Notes: generated by a model not told the origin, from the sequence alone. 64,000 nucleotides of DNA from Puccinellia tenuiflora (GCA_012064385.1 QRDG01000402.1:406414-470413); one strand, 5' to 3'. Numbered from the stretch's first letter, positions 25,234-37,835 are shown. Program-made: numbers and translations.

Positions 25234-28082
25234 TGTAACAGCCCCACTTTTGGTACCTGAAAATATGAGTAAAATTTTCACTTTTTGCATCTCATTTGCA
25301 TCATGGCATCCCTCATTCATATTTGCTTCACATGAAATAAAGGAGCAACAATTAAGAAACCTGCCGGTGGCCCTCCTGGCCGACGTGGACGCCAGCGTGG
25401 CCGCTGCCCCACCCGTCCGTCTCAGTGGCTAGCCCACGCCCGGGTGAAAAACGTTTCGGCAGCAAATTCCTGAATTTAATTAAAAGATAGAAATTGTGTT
25501 AAACTTTGAAATGGCATATCTTTTGAACCATAAGTCCAAAAAATGCAAATAATATACCAAAATGCTCAGGAAGAAAATATCCATCTGTTATTGCCATTGG
25601 TAGAATTAATTGACCAAAATAAAATGCCTTTATTTAATAAAAACAGAGATGGCAGATTTAATTCAAATTTTGGAAATTGCATAACTTGAGTTCTACTCAT
25701 CCAAAAATTATGAATAAGCTCTCAAAATGTTCAGTGAACAATGATCTACAAGTTTATGTAATTTGAGGGAATTTTAGATGTAATATTGGTGCTGCTTAAT
25801 AAAAATAGATAAAATGGCAGATTTAAATCAATTATTAAAAAATCATAACTTGATGAATATTACTTCAAAAATTGCAAATGATATACCAAAATGACCAGCA
25901 AAACAAATGCTATCTAGCCATGTTAGTTTCACAGTATGAAAATAACTTTTACTTTGATGTCATTTTCGAATTGGTTAAAATGATTTAAATTGCATAACCG
26001 TTTAAATCACCATTTCTTCATCGTTAATCGGAAAATCGCAAACGAAGTACCAAAATGATCAGTAGGACAATATCTATCTAATAATGTCACATTCATGCAT
26101 TTAGGACCCATAATTCAGTACTGGACCTTTTGGATAATAATGCAATTCACTAAGTTAAATATGGAGTTTTGACCCGTTAATTGCGATATTTAATTTAGTG
26201 GTTCCATTTAACTTGTGGGACATGCCCAATATGATTTCAGTGCATAAATTGACCATCTCATCATGATTGTGCATTGCACCTTGTATTCGTGTTATTTATT
26301 TCGTTTCCTGTTATTGTTGTGTTTCGTTAGATTCAGGAGTCGAGGTTCCACCACAATACCTCGATGATCAACGCGCCCAGTACTATCAGCAAGGCAAGAA
26401 CTAACCTAACCTTCTTGGCATCTAGCATCCAATTGTTTTTACAAACTTATTTTATCCACCATAATATTGCATGCGATTCAAATGTCTCTTTTGATCAAGA
26501 TGTAGAGTATCCTATGAATGCATGTTTATCCCCTGAACCATCATATGCTTCCCCTCCTATAACCCTAGGGTTGATGTGTTGGCCGGAGACAAAGATATAA
26601 TGGTGGTATTTATATGCTTAGCTATGCTTAGCCATGCTTAGTCATATGCTAGTTATGTCCGTTGATTAAATTCGATACTGATGATGTTGATGGAATGATT
26701 TGGGCATGGTGGATATGTGTGATGCTTAATTAAATTGCTAAGAAGGCTGGGATGAGTTGCCATCGGGGATGGTGTTTTGTCTCGTTCCTGCCCCTAGGTG
26801 CAAGTTCTTTACCTCTTGAACCAAGACTAGCGTGCTACCAACGGTGGGGGTATGGGCCCCTTACTAACTGAATAACTTGTGCGGGCGTATCCAAGGGTCC
26901 TCTAGTTTGCGCTTTCCATTTGCGAGTGTGTGGTCGGTGATGATGGTGATGATGATGATGATGTACTGAGGATGGTGGTGATAGGAGTGGCGATGGGGCA
27001 GGGTGTTTAAATAGGCACTAAACTTGTCCCGTCGTCACGATGACCCTTGGATAGTCTCATGCGAGGTAAAGGTTTAACCGCGCCCGCCCTGCCGGCTTTC
27101 CCCGGAAGAGAGCTAAATGATCAGGCAAGGGGTCGGACGGTACCAATGGATAAAAACAGTACACCCCTGCAGGGTTTAATCTTTTCGAAAAGCCGTGTCC
27201 GCGGTTATGGACGACTTGGGAATAGACGATAAGATCATAGGAAACCTGAACTTAATTGATATGGCAGCTAGAGGTTGCATAATCAACGTGTGATAAAGGT
27301 TCATTTCCTCGAGGGTGATTCGAGGGAGTGCCTTGGTGGAGATGAGGTGCTTCTGGTTACAAAAGGGTTCGTTGAGAACCACAGATGAAAGTTTACTCTC
27401 TTACCCCTTTTCAGAAAACATTCTGAGTAGACGATGCAAAGGGTCCTGATGTCTTTTAAAATGGAAAACTAGCTTTATGCAAAACCAGCTACATTATACA
27501 GCATTAGAGTCTCCGTCAGCATCGGGCCTATATCGCCCTACTAATTCTTGCGAGTACGTCGTACTCAGCCTTGCTTTGTTGATTATTATTTGTTTCAGAG
27601 AAGGACGTCACCGAACTGGAAGGTGGGTTCCTTATTGACATCGACGAGTAGTCTGGGGTTCCCAGGTGGCAGCTTGGGACGTCTCGGAACAGGCTGGCTG
27701 GGATATGTTATTGTAGGCCTCTTAGGCCATAATTTGGATCTTGTTGTTAGACAACTATATTTGCTTCCGCTTGATGTAATGATGGGTATGTGACCTCTGA
27801 TTGTGATATTTGCTATCTTTCTCATATATGAGTTGAACTATGATCTCTTGTGTCGTAGAGTCTGTGATGTGCCAGTTGTTCCGTAGTCTTGGTCTCTTTG
27901 CTATACGTGAAAGCGATGTCTGAGCTTATGGCATGATCAAGGTGGTGTGTGTCGATGATGTATTCTGAGCACGCCTGCCAATGAGTTTTGGCCTGGGATT
28001 GGTAAACCCAGTAACCCTCGATTGTGTAGCATGACCGGTTACACAACGTTTCAATGTATAGCTCTGGGGTCGGGGCGCTACA
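25234..28082 (+). repeat. 5' LTR (2,849 bp, internally deleted)
   Basis: Collinear with the 3' LTR except that 1,054 bp corresponding to 34,066-35,119 are absent. The junction AAGAAACCTGCCGG (about 25,356-25,369) falls at a 5-bp AAACC present at both ends of the missing stretch in the 3' LTR. It retains TG...CA termini. Confidence 0.95.
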
Positions 28083-28085
28083 AGT

Positions 28086-28097
28086 TGGTATCAGAGC
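28086..28097 (+). other. Primer-binding site (tRNA initiator Met)
   Basis: TGGTATCAGAGC, three bases after the LTR end, is the standard complement of the plant initiator methionine tRNA 3' end used by many Ty3 elements to prime minus-strand synthesis. Confidence 0.95.
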
Positions 28098-28362
28098 AGT
28101 ACTGCCTGTAGGAAACCCGTTCTATTGGTCGATGTCGAGTCTAGAAGAAAATTATTTATAACCTAAAAATGAGTTGTGAAAACCTTCTTAGGATTCTTTT
28201 TACTTCTTACCCAATTCGCTCTAACTCTGAGTCACCTTACCTCTATTTGTCTTAAAGTTGGGTCAAAGTTAAGGTTCATCGGGGTTGGGTTCTTACCGTC
28301 TAGATTAATTCATGAGTCTCAATTCTGTTCCTAACTGTTGAACTGTTATGTTGTTGCTACAG

Positions 28363-29103
28363 ATGACACGTCCGGGGCTTGTTGTCCGTCTGACTCGCTG
28401 TGAGGGTGTCCGCGGGTTTCCCGCCTTGTTTGCTGCGGCCTTAGCCAGCCAGAGTTGCCCTTGGTACCCTGAGTACTTCGTGTACGAGGAGCACATGCCG
28501 TATGGACAGGGGCAATTCTTCTGCGAGGCCCGTGTCCTGACTCCGGATGGAGACGGAGTCCAGCACCAGAGTGTCGGTGTGGGCATGACCGTGGAGCAGG
28601 CTGTTCAGGAGGCTGCGTTCAACGGCCTCTCCGTGTACCGCAGAGACTGTGACTACCTAGATAACCCTATCTCAGATTTCTATCACTTTCCAGCTGCTGA
28701 GGCCGGTCTGGAGGGCTGCTATGTTGCTAGGTACTCAGACCCAGCGACCGAGCCAGACCACGGCCACCGAGCTCTTATCGAGATGGTTAGGGCGTTGGAC
28801 CTTCGTGCCCGTCAGTGGTACCTATACACGGTGGCTGCTCGTGATAGTCACCGGAGCACTCTGATGGCCTTGGAGCCTTAAGTCCATGCCGGGATACTTC
28901 CCCCAGATCTCCTCTCGCCGCTACCGATGGAGCTGCCCAACTACATGAGCAGCCCGAGAGTGGGTGGCACCATTCCACCACGTGGACCTGCTCGAGACAC
29001 CGGTGGCGATGTCCACACGCCGCCTTATGATCGCCAGGCGGCGAGTGCCCGCCGTTTCCGCACTCGCTCTGTGCGTCTCCCGGCGAGTGCCCAGTACTTC
29101 TAG
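28363..29103 (+). pseudogene. Additional ORF between 5' LTR and gag of the Ty3 element
   Basis: Starts MTRPGLVVRLTRCEGVRG (ATG 28,363, right after GCTACAG, a possible 3' splice site; an in-frame ATG lies at 28,348) and runs to TAA at 28,879-28,881, about 172 residues. The same frame then stays open for another 73 codons to TAG 29,101-29,103, so the TAA may be a premature stop in a longer, about 246-codon, ORF. Features: a Tyr/Phe-rich start (YPEYFVYEEHMP), then GMTVEQAVQEAAFNGL, a helix-like stretch. No match to gag or pol. Grass Ty3 elements are known to carry such extra sense ORFs of unknown role. Not a host gene as far as can be seen. Confidence 0.65.
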
Positions 29104-29489
29104 TAGACCGGTATCTACGGGTACCCTGTATCGTATCCTTGCCTTCCTGCGTGATGAGCAAGATACACCCTATCTGTATTGGTTGCCTTTCGAATTCTAA
29201 TTGTTGTATCGAACTAAAAGACTTGTATCATCAGTAATTTCCATTCATGTAATGCAGACTTAGGCATTTGTAAGCTCTTATCTGAACCACCTAATGGGTT
29301 TTATTCCGACTGGCTTGTGTTGTCGTGTACAATTGTTTCCCTGCCATGTTGATGTGATGATACATGTCTTCCTCGCCCAACCCTGATAAATTGTTGCCAT
29401 TCATATTCGCTTGTTCGGGTCTAAGCGCTTACTGATTCCTATCCATTTCGGAGAGAGATACTAACTGTGTCCTTGTTCATATCTCCAGA

Positions 29490-32400
29490 ATGGCTCCTAC
29501 CCGTCGTGGTGAAAGCAGCAATCCTGACCCACCGCCGCCACCCACTATGGCGGAGGTTCTCATGATTATTGAAGAGGGCCGCGTGCGCAACGAGAATCTG
29601 CTCGCGCAGTTGGTGCAGCAGGGTGCACGCAGGAACACTGAATGCATCACCCTCACTGAATTCCTGAAGTCCCAGCCTCCCACTTTCTCTTATGCCAAAG
29701 AGCCCCTGGATGCTGATGATTGGCTTCGTGCTCTTGAGCGCAAGTTCACTGCCTTGCATGTTCCGGCGGCGGAACAAGTGAACTTTGCCACCTACCTGCT
29801 GACTGGAGCTGTAGGGTCCTGGTGGGAAAGCCATGTGTCCACGATTGCGGCTGGCCATACCTTCACTTGGACTGAATTCCGCACTGTCTTCCGTGCGGCT
29901 TACATTCCCCAGCCAATCATGGACCTGAAGAGGAGGGAGTTCCTGGAGCTGACCCAGGGACGCATGGACGTCCAAGCTTATGGGCGTGAGTTCAACCACC
30001 TCCCTCGTTACGCCCCCTGGGACGTGACCAATGATGAAGACAAGCAGTATATGTTCCGCAAGGGACTGACTACGTGACTCCGTCATGAATTGCTGCCCTT
30101 CAAGTTCCAGTCTTACCAGGAGCTGTACAACCTTGCTCTCACTCTGGAGCAGGGTAGGAAGGAACTGGAGGTTTCCAAGAGGCCTTCGCAGGGGGACCAC
30201 CAGGGCTCCTCCTCTTCTGAGGGCAAGAAGCGCCGGGTATTTGTGCCCTACAGCGTTGTGCCTAAGGCGCCCTTCGCGCCAAAGTCTTCAGGGTTCAAGC
30301 CACACCCGCCTCGCCCAGCTACCTCGACCTTGGGTGCGGCTGGAAGTGGTTTCCGCCCTCAGCTGCCTGCACCGCCGAGGCTCACTTGCTACAGCTGTGG
30401 CCAGCCCGGTCACTACTCAAGGGACTGCCCTGGGAAGGCACCTGCTACCGCAACACCTGTGCCAGCACCTTCTACACCCGCAGCCAAGGCTGTGAGTACT
30501 ACCCGTGGCCGCCTGAACCACCTCTCTGCCGAAGAAGCTGAAGAGGACCCCGGTGTTCTCATGGGTACGCTTCGAATTAATGATCATCCAACTTCAGTCT
30601 TGTTTGATTCTGGAGCATCGCATTCATTCATGTCCATAGCATATGCACACAACCATCAGATACCGTTCGTAAATATGGACAACCCACTAGTGGTTAAAAC
30701 CCCAGGTTCTAGTTGGCGAACTGACTGGATAGCTCCAGACGTCCAGATCACTATAGGCTACTGGTCTTTCCCTTTCCAGCTGATAGCCTTGAAGGCAGAT
30801 GGTATAGATGTCATTTTGGGTATGGACTGGCTAGTCAAATATCATGCTAACTTGAATTGTGCTGCCAAGTCGGTCATAGTGGTTCACCCAACTGTCGGGC
30901 TAGTAAGTTACTGGTCCCCTTCGTCCGCAACCCCATCCGCTGCCAACCCTCTATCCCCGGAAATCAGCCTATGTTTCTTGGAAGGCACCACACCGCCTGA
31001 AATGCATGAGGTTGCCATGGTGTGTGACTTCCCCGATGTCTTTCCGGAGGAGTTACCTGGCATGCCACCTGATCGAAGTGTGGAATTTGTTATTGAATTG
31101 GTTCTGGGAACTGCCCCAATCTCCAAAAGGCCCTACCGTATGCCAACGGAAGAGCTAACTGAACTAAAGAAGCAGCTTGATGAGCTGCTGGAAAAAGAAT
31201 TCATCCGTGCGAGTAGCTCACCTTGGGGCTGCCCGGTCATCTTTGTCAAGAAGAGGGATACAAATGTTCCTCGCATGGTTGTTGATTACCGCCCTCTGAA
31301 TGCGGTGACTATCAAGAACAAATATCCTATTCCCAGAATGAATGACCTGTTCGATCAGCTAGCTGGTGCAAAAGTATTCTCCAAGATGGATCTGAGGTCA
31401 GGCTACCATCAGATAAAAATCAGAAAGGAGGATATTCCAAAGACGGCTTTCACTACCCGTTATGGGTTATATGAGTCCACCGTCATGTCTTTCGGCCTCA
31501 CAAATGCTCCGGCTACATTCATGAGGCTAATGAACTCCATCTTTCACGAGTATCTCGACAAGTTCGTCATAATTTACATTGATGACATCCTTGTCTACTC
31601 CAAAACCGAAGAAGAACATGCTGAGCATCTTCGGCTAGGTCTGACCAAGCTTCGTGATCATCGTCTCTATGCCAAGTTCTCCAAGTGCGAGTTTTGGCTA
31701 CAGGAGCTCATCTTCCTTGGTCATGTGGTGTCAGCCACTGCAGTAGCGGTTATACCTGACAAGATTCAGTCAATCCTGGATTGGCCAACTCCCAAGTCCA
31801 TCAAAGATATCCTAAGCTTCCTTGGGTTGGCGGGTTATTACCGCCGATTCATCGAGGGCTTTTCCAAAATAGCCAAAGCCTTGACTGACCTACTCAAGAA
31901 GAACAAACAGTTTGTGTGGTCAGACAAAGCTGAAGAGAGTTTCCAAACTCTCAAGGTCAAGCTCACTACCACACCGGTGCTTGTCCTTCCCGACACCGCC
32001 AAAGACTTTGTCGTCTATTGTGATGCATCACTCCAAGGCTTGGGCTGTGTTTTGATGCAAGAAGGCCATGTAGTAGCCTATGCCTCCCGCCAGCTTAAAC
32101 CGCATGAACTCAACTATCCAACTCATGATCTAGAGCTTGCTGCTGTAGTTCATGCTCTGAAGCAGTGGAGACCCTACCTGTTGGGCAACCATTGCGAGAT
32201 CTTCTCGGATCATCAAAGTCTGAAATATCTCTTCACCCAGTCCGATCTAAATCTCCGACAGAGAAGATGGTTGGAGTTGATCAAAGACTATGATGTGACC
32301 CTCAATTACCAGCCTGGCAAGGCAAATGTGGTTGCCGATGCGCTGAGTCGCAAGTCTTATTGTAACACCTTGATGGTTGAGCGAGCTCAGCCCGCTCTTC

Positions 32401-33905
32401 ATGAAGAATTCGCACGTTTGAATCTGGAGATTGTTCCCTCCGGATATTTGGCTAACCTCGAGATCAAATCAACTCTCGAGGATGATATCAAGGCCGCCCA
32501 GCAAAATGATGCTGAAATCTTAGAGATCAAAGAGAAAATAGCTAGTGGGAAGGCTAACTGTTTTTCTGTTGATGACAACGGTGTCGTATACTTCGGTAAC
32601 CGTTTGGTGGTGCCCAAGAGTGGAAACACAAAAGAGTTGATCCTCTCCGAAGCTCACGAGTCACCCATCTCTATTCATCCGGGTAGCACCAAAATGTACC
32701 AAGATCTTCGCCACTGGTGGTCTTGCATGAAGTGCGAGATCGCCGAGTATCTTGCTGAATGCGACGTCTGTCGCCGAGTGAAGGCTGAACATCAAAGGCC
32801 AGCTGGTACTCTCCGCCCTATAGCCATTCCCGAATGGAAGTGGGATGAAGTTGGTATGGACTTCATTACCGTATTCCCAAGGTCTCGAAAGGGAAATAAT
32901 GCCATCTGGGTCGTCATCGACCGCTTGTCAAAGGTCGCCCACTTCCTTCCGGTCCGTGATGATATTCGAGCAAGCCAACTTGCTGACTTTTATATGGCCC
33001 GTATTGTTCCTTTGCGTGGGGTTCCACTGAGGATTATCTCAGACCATGGTAGTCTGTTTGTGTCCAAATTCTGGCAAAGCTTCCAAGAGGCTCTGGGAAC
33101 CCGCCTCAACTTCAGCACCGCCTATCACCCTCAAACCGATGGCCAAACTGAAAGGGTGAACCAAGTTCTTGAGGATATGCTTCGGGCTTGTGTTATCTCC
33201 TTCGGCAAGGGTTGGGAAAAATACCTTCCCCTCGCTGAGTTCTCCTACAACAATAGCTATCAAGCCAGTCTGCAAATGGCTCCCTTTGAAGTCCTTTACG
33301 GGAGAAAATGCCGCACTCCTCTCAATTGGTCTGAAACCGGAGAGAGGTCACTCTTCGGTCCTGATGTGATCAATGATGCAGAAGAAAAGGTCCGTGTCAT
33401 TCGAGCCAATCTGAAGATTGCTCAGTCCAGGCAGAAGAGCTATTATGATAAGCATCATCAGGAGGTTCACTATGAAATTGGTGACAAAGCCTATCTTCGA
33501 GTCTCTCCCCTCCGAGGCGTTCGTCGTTTCGGGATCAAGGGAAAATTGGCACCTCGTTTTGTTGGTCCTTTCACTGTCCTGGGTAAGCGAGGTGATCTCT
33601 CCTATCAGCTCGAGCTCCCGGAGAATTTCCCGGATGTTCATGATGTGTTCCATGTCTCTCAACTCCGTCGTTGCTTCAAAGATCCTATTCGTGGGGTTAA
33701 TCATGAAGAGTTGGACATTCAGGAGGATCTGACTTACCGTGAGCATCCTGTCCGCATCTTGGATGAAGCGGAAAGGAAGACTCGTAATAAATCCATCAAG
33801 TTCCTCAAAATCCACTGGTCTAACCATTCTGAAGACGAAGCAACCTGGGAATGTGAAACTAGTCTTCGTCAGGAATACCCCGCCTTCTTCACTCAAGCCT
33901 AGAAT
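29490..33905 (+). pseudogene. Ty3/Gypsy gag-pol polyprotein with one in-frame stop
   Basis: A single frame of about 1,471 codons, interrupted only by TGA at 30,075-30,077 near the end of the gag homology region. Before it: MAPTRRGESSNPDPPPPP and the retrotransposon-gag segment (WLRALERKFTAL, FATYLLTGAVGSWWE). After it: CCHC knuckle CYSCGQPGHYSRDC (30,388-30,429), protease DSGAS (near 30,606), reverse transcriptase YIDD (near 31,578), RNase H YCDAS (near 32,020), integrase HHCC zinc finger (32,650-32,775), integrase core with MDFIT (near 32,860), SDHG (near 33,040) and QTDGQTERVNQ (near 33,140), and a chromodomain-like tail (IHWSNHSEDEATWE). The stop sits where CGA>TGA (CpG decay) is plausible. 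The intact protein would form the particle and do cDNA synthesis and integration. Confidence 0.95.
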
Positions 33906-33924
33906 CTCGGGACAAGATTCCTGT

Positions 33925-33937
33925 AAGGGGGTAGAGT
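33925..33937 (+). other. Polypurine tract
   Basis: AAGGGGGTAGAG immediately upstream of the 3' LTR, the expected plus-strand priming site. Confidence 0.9.
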
Positions 33938-36900
33938 TGTAACAGCCCCACTTTTGGTACCTGAAAATATGAGTAAAATTTTCACTTTTTGCATCTCATT
34001 TGCATCATGGCATCCCTCATTCATGTTTGCTTCACATGAAATAAAGGAGCAACAATTAAGAAACCAAATATGATGATGTGAATGGTGAACAAACTCTCAA
34101 TTTAATTTCTCATATTTTTCCAGGAAGTTCCTACAACTACAAATATAATTGTTGCCAAATTTAATGCAATGGCAAATGCAAATATTTGAATAAAGCCCTA
34201 AAATGCAAGAGGGCAAATTCTGAAATGTTAACACATGAAATGTTTTTCAAATGGGCTGAAAATTTTACCATAGGTTCCAAATAATATATTATGGCTCTGT
34301 GAATTTTTCCAGAATTTTTAAAATTAATTAAGGGCCTCAATTAAATGCCTAAACCTTGCTGGAATTAAATAAAATGGAAAAAGAATAAATCACTGACAGT
34401 GGGTCCCCACTGTCAGCACCATCTTCACTGTGGCGACAGGGGAAACCCTGGCGCCATGGCCGCGCCCCACCACGGCCTCCACCGCCGCTCCCTCGCGTCC
34501 TGCCCCCCTGGAGGTTAAGAAGGACCTCCTCGACCACATGCTCCTCCTCCCCCTCCTTTTCCCCCCGTGCAGAAACCCTAGCCGCCAACCCGCCATGCCC
34601 GTGACCTAGCTGGACGCCGCCGCCGCATCACCGTCGACCGGAGCCTCCCCGGGACCAGCTGAGCTCGCCATCGTCCTCGCCTCGTCGTCTACGTCCTTCG
34701 GCTAGGAGGAATCAGACCCGGAGGCTGGGAATCGTCGCCATCATCCTCGCCTTCTCCGCCACCGACCGACGATCGCCGCCACGTTTCCGTCGCCGTCGGC
34801 CCTCCTCTGCCACCACCGATCACACCCACGTGCTCAGGGTGAGCTCACGGTCCTCCTGGACCTCTTCCCCTCGCTTTTTCCCCTCTGCTTCGCTGTAGCT
34901 AGTTAGGCCGAACCCGTGCCGCCGTCGTGGCTCGTCGCCGGCGCTCCTCCGATGACCTTATGGTCATGCACCGCTGCCACCTAGGTCGCCTCAGCGCGTA
35001 GAGCATGCCCGTACCCTCCGTTAGGGCTAGATCGACGCGTAGCGACGGATGCGTCCTCGTCGTTGCCGCCGGTCACCGCGCCGCGTCGCGCCGGTCCTGG
35101 CATCCGCGCCGGTCAAACCTGCCGGTGGCCCTCCTGGCCGACGTGGACGCCAGCGTGGCCGCTGCCCCACCCGTCCGTCTCAGTGGCTAGCCTACGCCCG
35201 GGTGAAAAACGTTTCGGCAGCAAATTCCTGAATTTAATTAAAAGACAGAAATTGTGTTAAACTTTGAAATGGCATATCTTTTGAACCACAAGTCCAAAAA
35301 AATGCAAATAATATACCAAAATGCTCAGGAAGAAAATTTCCATCTGTTATTGCCATTGGTAGAATTAATTGACCAAAATAAAATGCCTTTATTTAATAAA
35401 AACAGAGATGACATATTTAATTCAAATTTTGGAAATTGCATAACTTGAGTTCTACTCATCCAAAAATTATGAATAAGCTCTCAAAATGTTCAGTGAACAA
35501 TGATCTACAAGTTTATGTAATTTGAGGGAATTGTAGATGTAATATTGGTGCTGCTTAATAAAAATAGATAAAATGGCAGATTTAAATCAATTATTAAAAA
35601 TATCATAACTTGATGAATATTACTTCAAAAATTGCAAATGATATACCAAAATGACCAGCAAAACAAATGCTATCTAGCCATGTTAGTTTCACAGTATGAA
35701 AATAACTTTTACTTTGATGTCATTTTCGAATTGGTTAAAATGATTTAAATTGCATAACCGTTTAAATCACCATTTCTTCATCGTTAATCGGAAAATCGCA
35801 AACGAAGTACCAAAATGATCAGTAGGACAATATCTATCTAATAATGTCACATTCATGCATTTAGGACCCATAATTCAGTACTAGACATTTTGGATAATAA
35901 TGCAATTCACTAAGTTAAATATGGAGTTTTGACCCGTTAATTGCAATATTAATTTAGGGGTTCCATTTAACTTGTGGGACATCCCAATATGATTTCAGTG
36001 CATAAATTGACCATCTCATCATGATTGTGCATTGCACCTTGTATTCGTGTTATTTATTTCGTTTCCTGTTATTGTTGTGTTTCGTTAGATTCAGGAGTCG
36101 AGGTTCCACCACAATACCTCGACGATCAACGCGCCCAGTACTATCAGCAAGGCAAGAACTAACCTAACCTTCTTGGCATCTAGCATCCAATTGTTTTTAA
36201 AAACTTATTTTATCCACCATAATATTGCATGCGATTCAAATGTCTCTTTTGATCAAGATGTAGAGTATCCTATGAATGCATGTTTATCCCCTAAACCATC
36301 ATATGCTTCCCCTCCTATAACCCTAGGGTTGATGTGTTGGCCGGAGACAAAGATATAATGGTGGTATTTATATGCTTAGCTATGCTTAGCCATGCTTAGT
36401 CATATGCTAGTTATGTCCGTTAATTAAATTCGATACTGATGATGTTGATGGAATGATTTGGGCATGGTGGATATGTGTGATGCTTAATTAAATTGCTAAG
36501 AAGGCTGGGATGAGTTGCCATCGGGGATGGTGTTTTGTCTCGTTCCTGCCCCTAGGTGCGAGTTCTTTACCTCTTGAACCAAGACTAGCGTGCTACCAAC
36601 GGTGGGGGTATGGGCCCCTTACTAACTGAATAACTTGTGCGGGCGTATCCAAGGGTCCTCTAGTTTGCGCTTTCCATTTGCGAGTGTGTGGTCGGTGATG
36701 ATGGTGATGATGATGATGATGTGATGAGGATGGTGGTGATAGGAGTGGTGATGGGGCAGGGTGTTGAAATAGGCACTGAACTTGTCCCGTCGTCACGATG
36801 ACCCTTGGATAGTCTCATGCGAGGTAAAGGTTTAACCGCGCCCGCCCTGCCGGCTTTCCCCGGAAGAGAGCTAAATGATCAGGCAAGGGGTCGGACGGTA

Positions 36901-37830
36901 CCAATGGATAAAAACAGTACACCCCTGCAGGGTTTAATCTTTTCAAAAAGCCGTGTCCGCGGTTATGGACGACTTGGGAATAGACGATAAGATCATAGGA
37001 AACCTGAACTTAATTGATATGGCAGCTAGAGGTTGTATAATCAACATGTGATAAAGGTTCATTTCCTTGAGGGTGATTCGAGGGAGTGCCTTGGTGGAGA
37101 TGAGGTGCTTCTGGTTACAAAAGGGTTTGTTGAGAACCACAGATGAAAGTTTACTCTCTTACCCCTTTTCGGAAAACATTCTGAGTAGACGATGCAAAGG
37201 GTCCTGATGTCTTTTAAAATGGAAAACTAGCTTTATGCAAAACCAGCTACATTATACAGCATTAGAGCCTCCGTCAGCATCGGGCCTATATCGCCCTACT
37301 AATTCTTGCGAGTACGTCGTACTCAGCCTTGCTTTGTTGATTATTATTTGTTTCAGAGGAGGACGTCACCGAACTAGAAGGTGGGTTCCTTATTGACATC
37401 GACGAGTAGTCTGGGGTTCCCAGGTGGCAGCTTAGGACGTCTCGGAACAGACTGGCTGGGATATATTATTGTAGGCCTCTTAGGCCATAATTTGGATCTT
37501 GTTGTTAGACAACTATATTTGCTTCCGCTTGATGTAATGATGGGTCTGTGACCTCTGATTGTGATATTTGCTATCTTTCTCATATATGAGTTGAACTATG
37601 ATCTCTTGTGTCGTAGAGTCTGTGATGTGCCAGTTGTTCCGCAGTCTTGGTCTCTTTGCTATACGTGAAAGCGATGTCTGAGCTTATGGCATGATCGAGG
37701 TGTTGTGTGCCGATGATGTATTCCGAGCACGCCTGCCAATGAGTTTTGGCCTGGGATTGGTAAACCCAGTAACCCTCGATTGTGTAGCATGACCGGTTTC
37801 ACTGTATAGCTCTGGGGTCGGGGCGCTAAA
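33938..37830 (+). repeat. 3' LTR (3,893 bp, fuller copy)
   Basis: Contains the 1,054-bp stretch missing from the 5' LTR. That stretch changes at about 34,390 from AT-rich LTR sequence to a GC-rich block (to about 35,120) with CAGAAACCCTAGCCGCC and GGTGAGCTCACGG, phrases typical of grass 5' UTR/first-exon DNA. The terminus GCTAAA instead of GCTACA is a point mutation of the canonical CA end. Short tail deletion near 37,798 relative to the 5' LTR (loss of ACACAACG). Confidence 0.95.
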
Positions 37831-37835
37831 ACATG

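Larger units (their letters stand above)
25229..37835 (+). mobile_element. Complete Ty3/Gypsy chromovirus-type LTR retrotransposon
   Basis: Body 25,234-37,830 (12,597 bp) between ACATG target duplications at 25,229-25,233 and 37,831-37,835. 5' LTR 25,234-28,082; 3' LTR 33,938-37,830; both start TGTAACAGCCCC. The 5' LTR ends GCTACA, the 3' LTR ends GCTAAA. Primer-binding site TGGTATCAGAGC (28,086-28,097, initiator-Met tRNA type). Polypurine tract AAGGGGGTAGAG just before 33,938. Order: extra ORF, gag, protease, reverse transcriptase, RNase H, integrase, chromodomain-like tail. This order with a C-terminal chromodomain is the plant chromovirus pattern, probably Tekay/Del clade (inferred). A hand comparison of the LTRs gave about 50 substitutions in 2.8 kb, many C/T or G/A. 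Confidence 0.97.

Noticed and set aside
28363..29103. A host gene captured by the Ty3 element
   Set aside because: No introns, no match to a host family I know, and it sits at the place where grass Ty3 elements carry extra ORFs; treated as an element ORF instead.
34066..35119. The LTR block as a separate inserted transposon with AAACC target duplication
   Set aside because: No inverted repeats, no TG...CA, no poly(A); its left part has the same AT-rich character as the adjacent LTR, so deletion from the 5' LTR is simpler.
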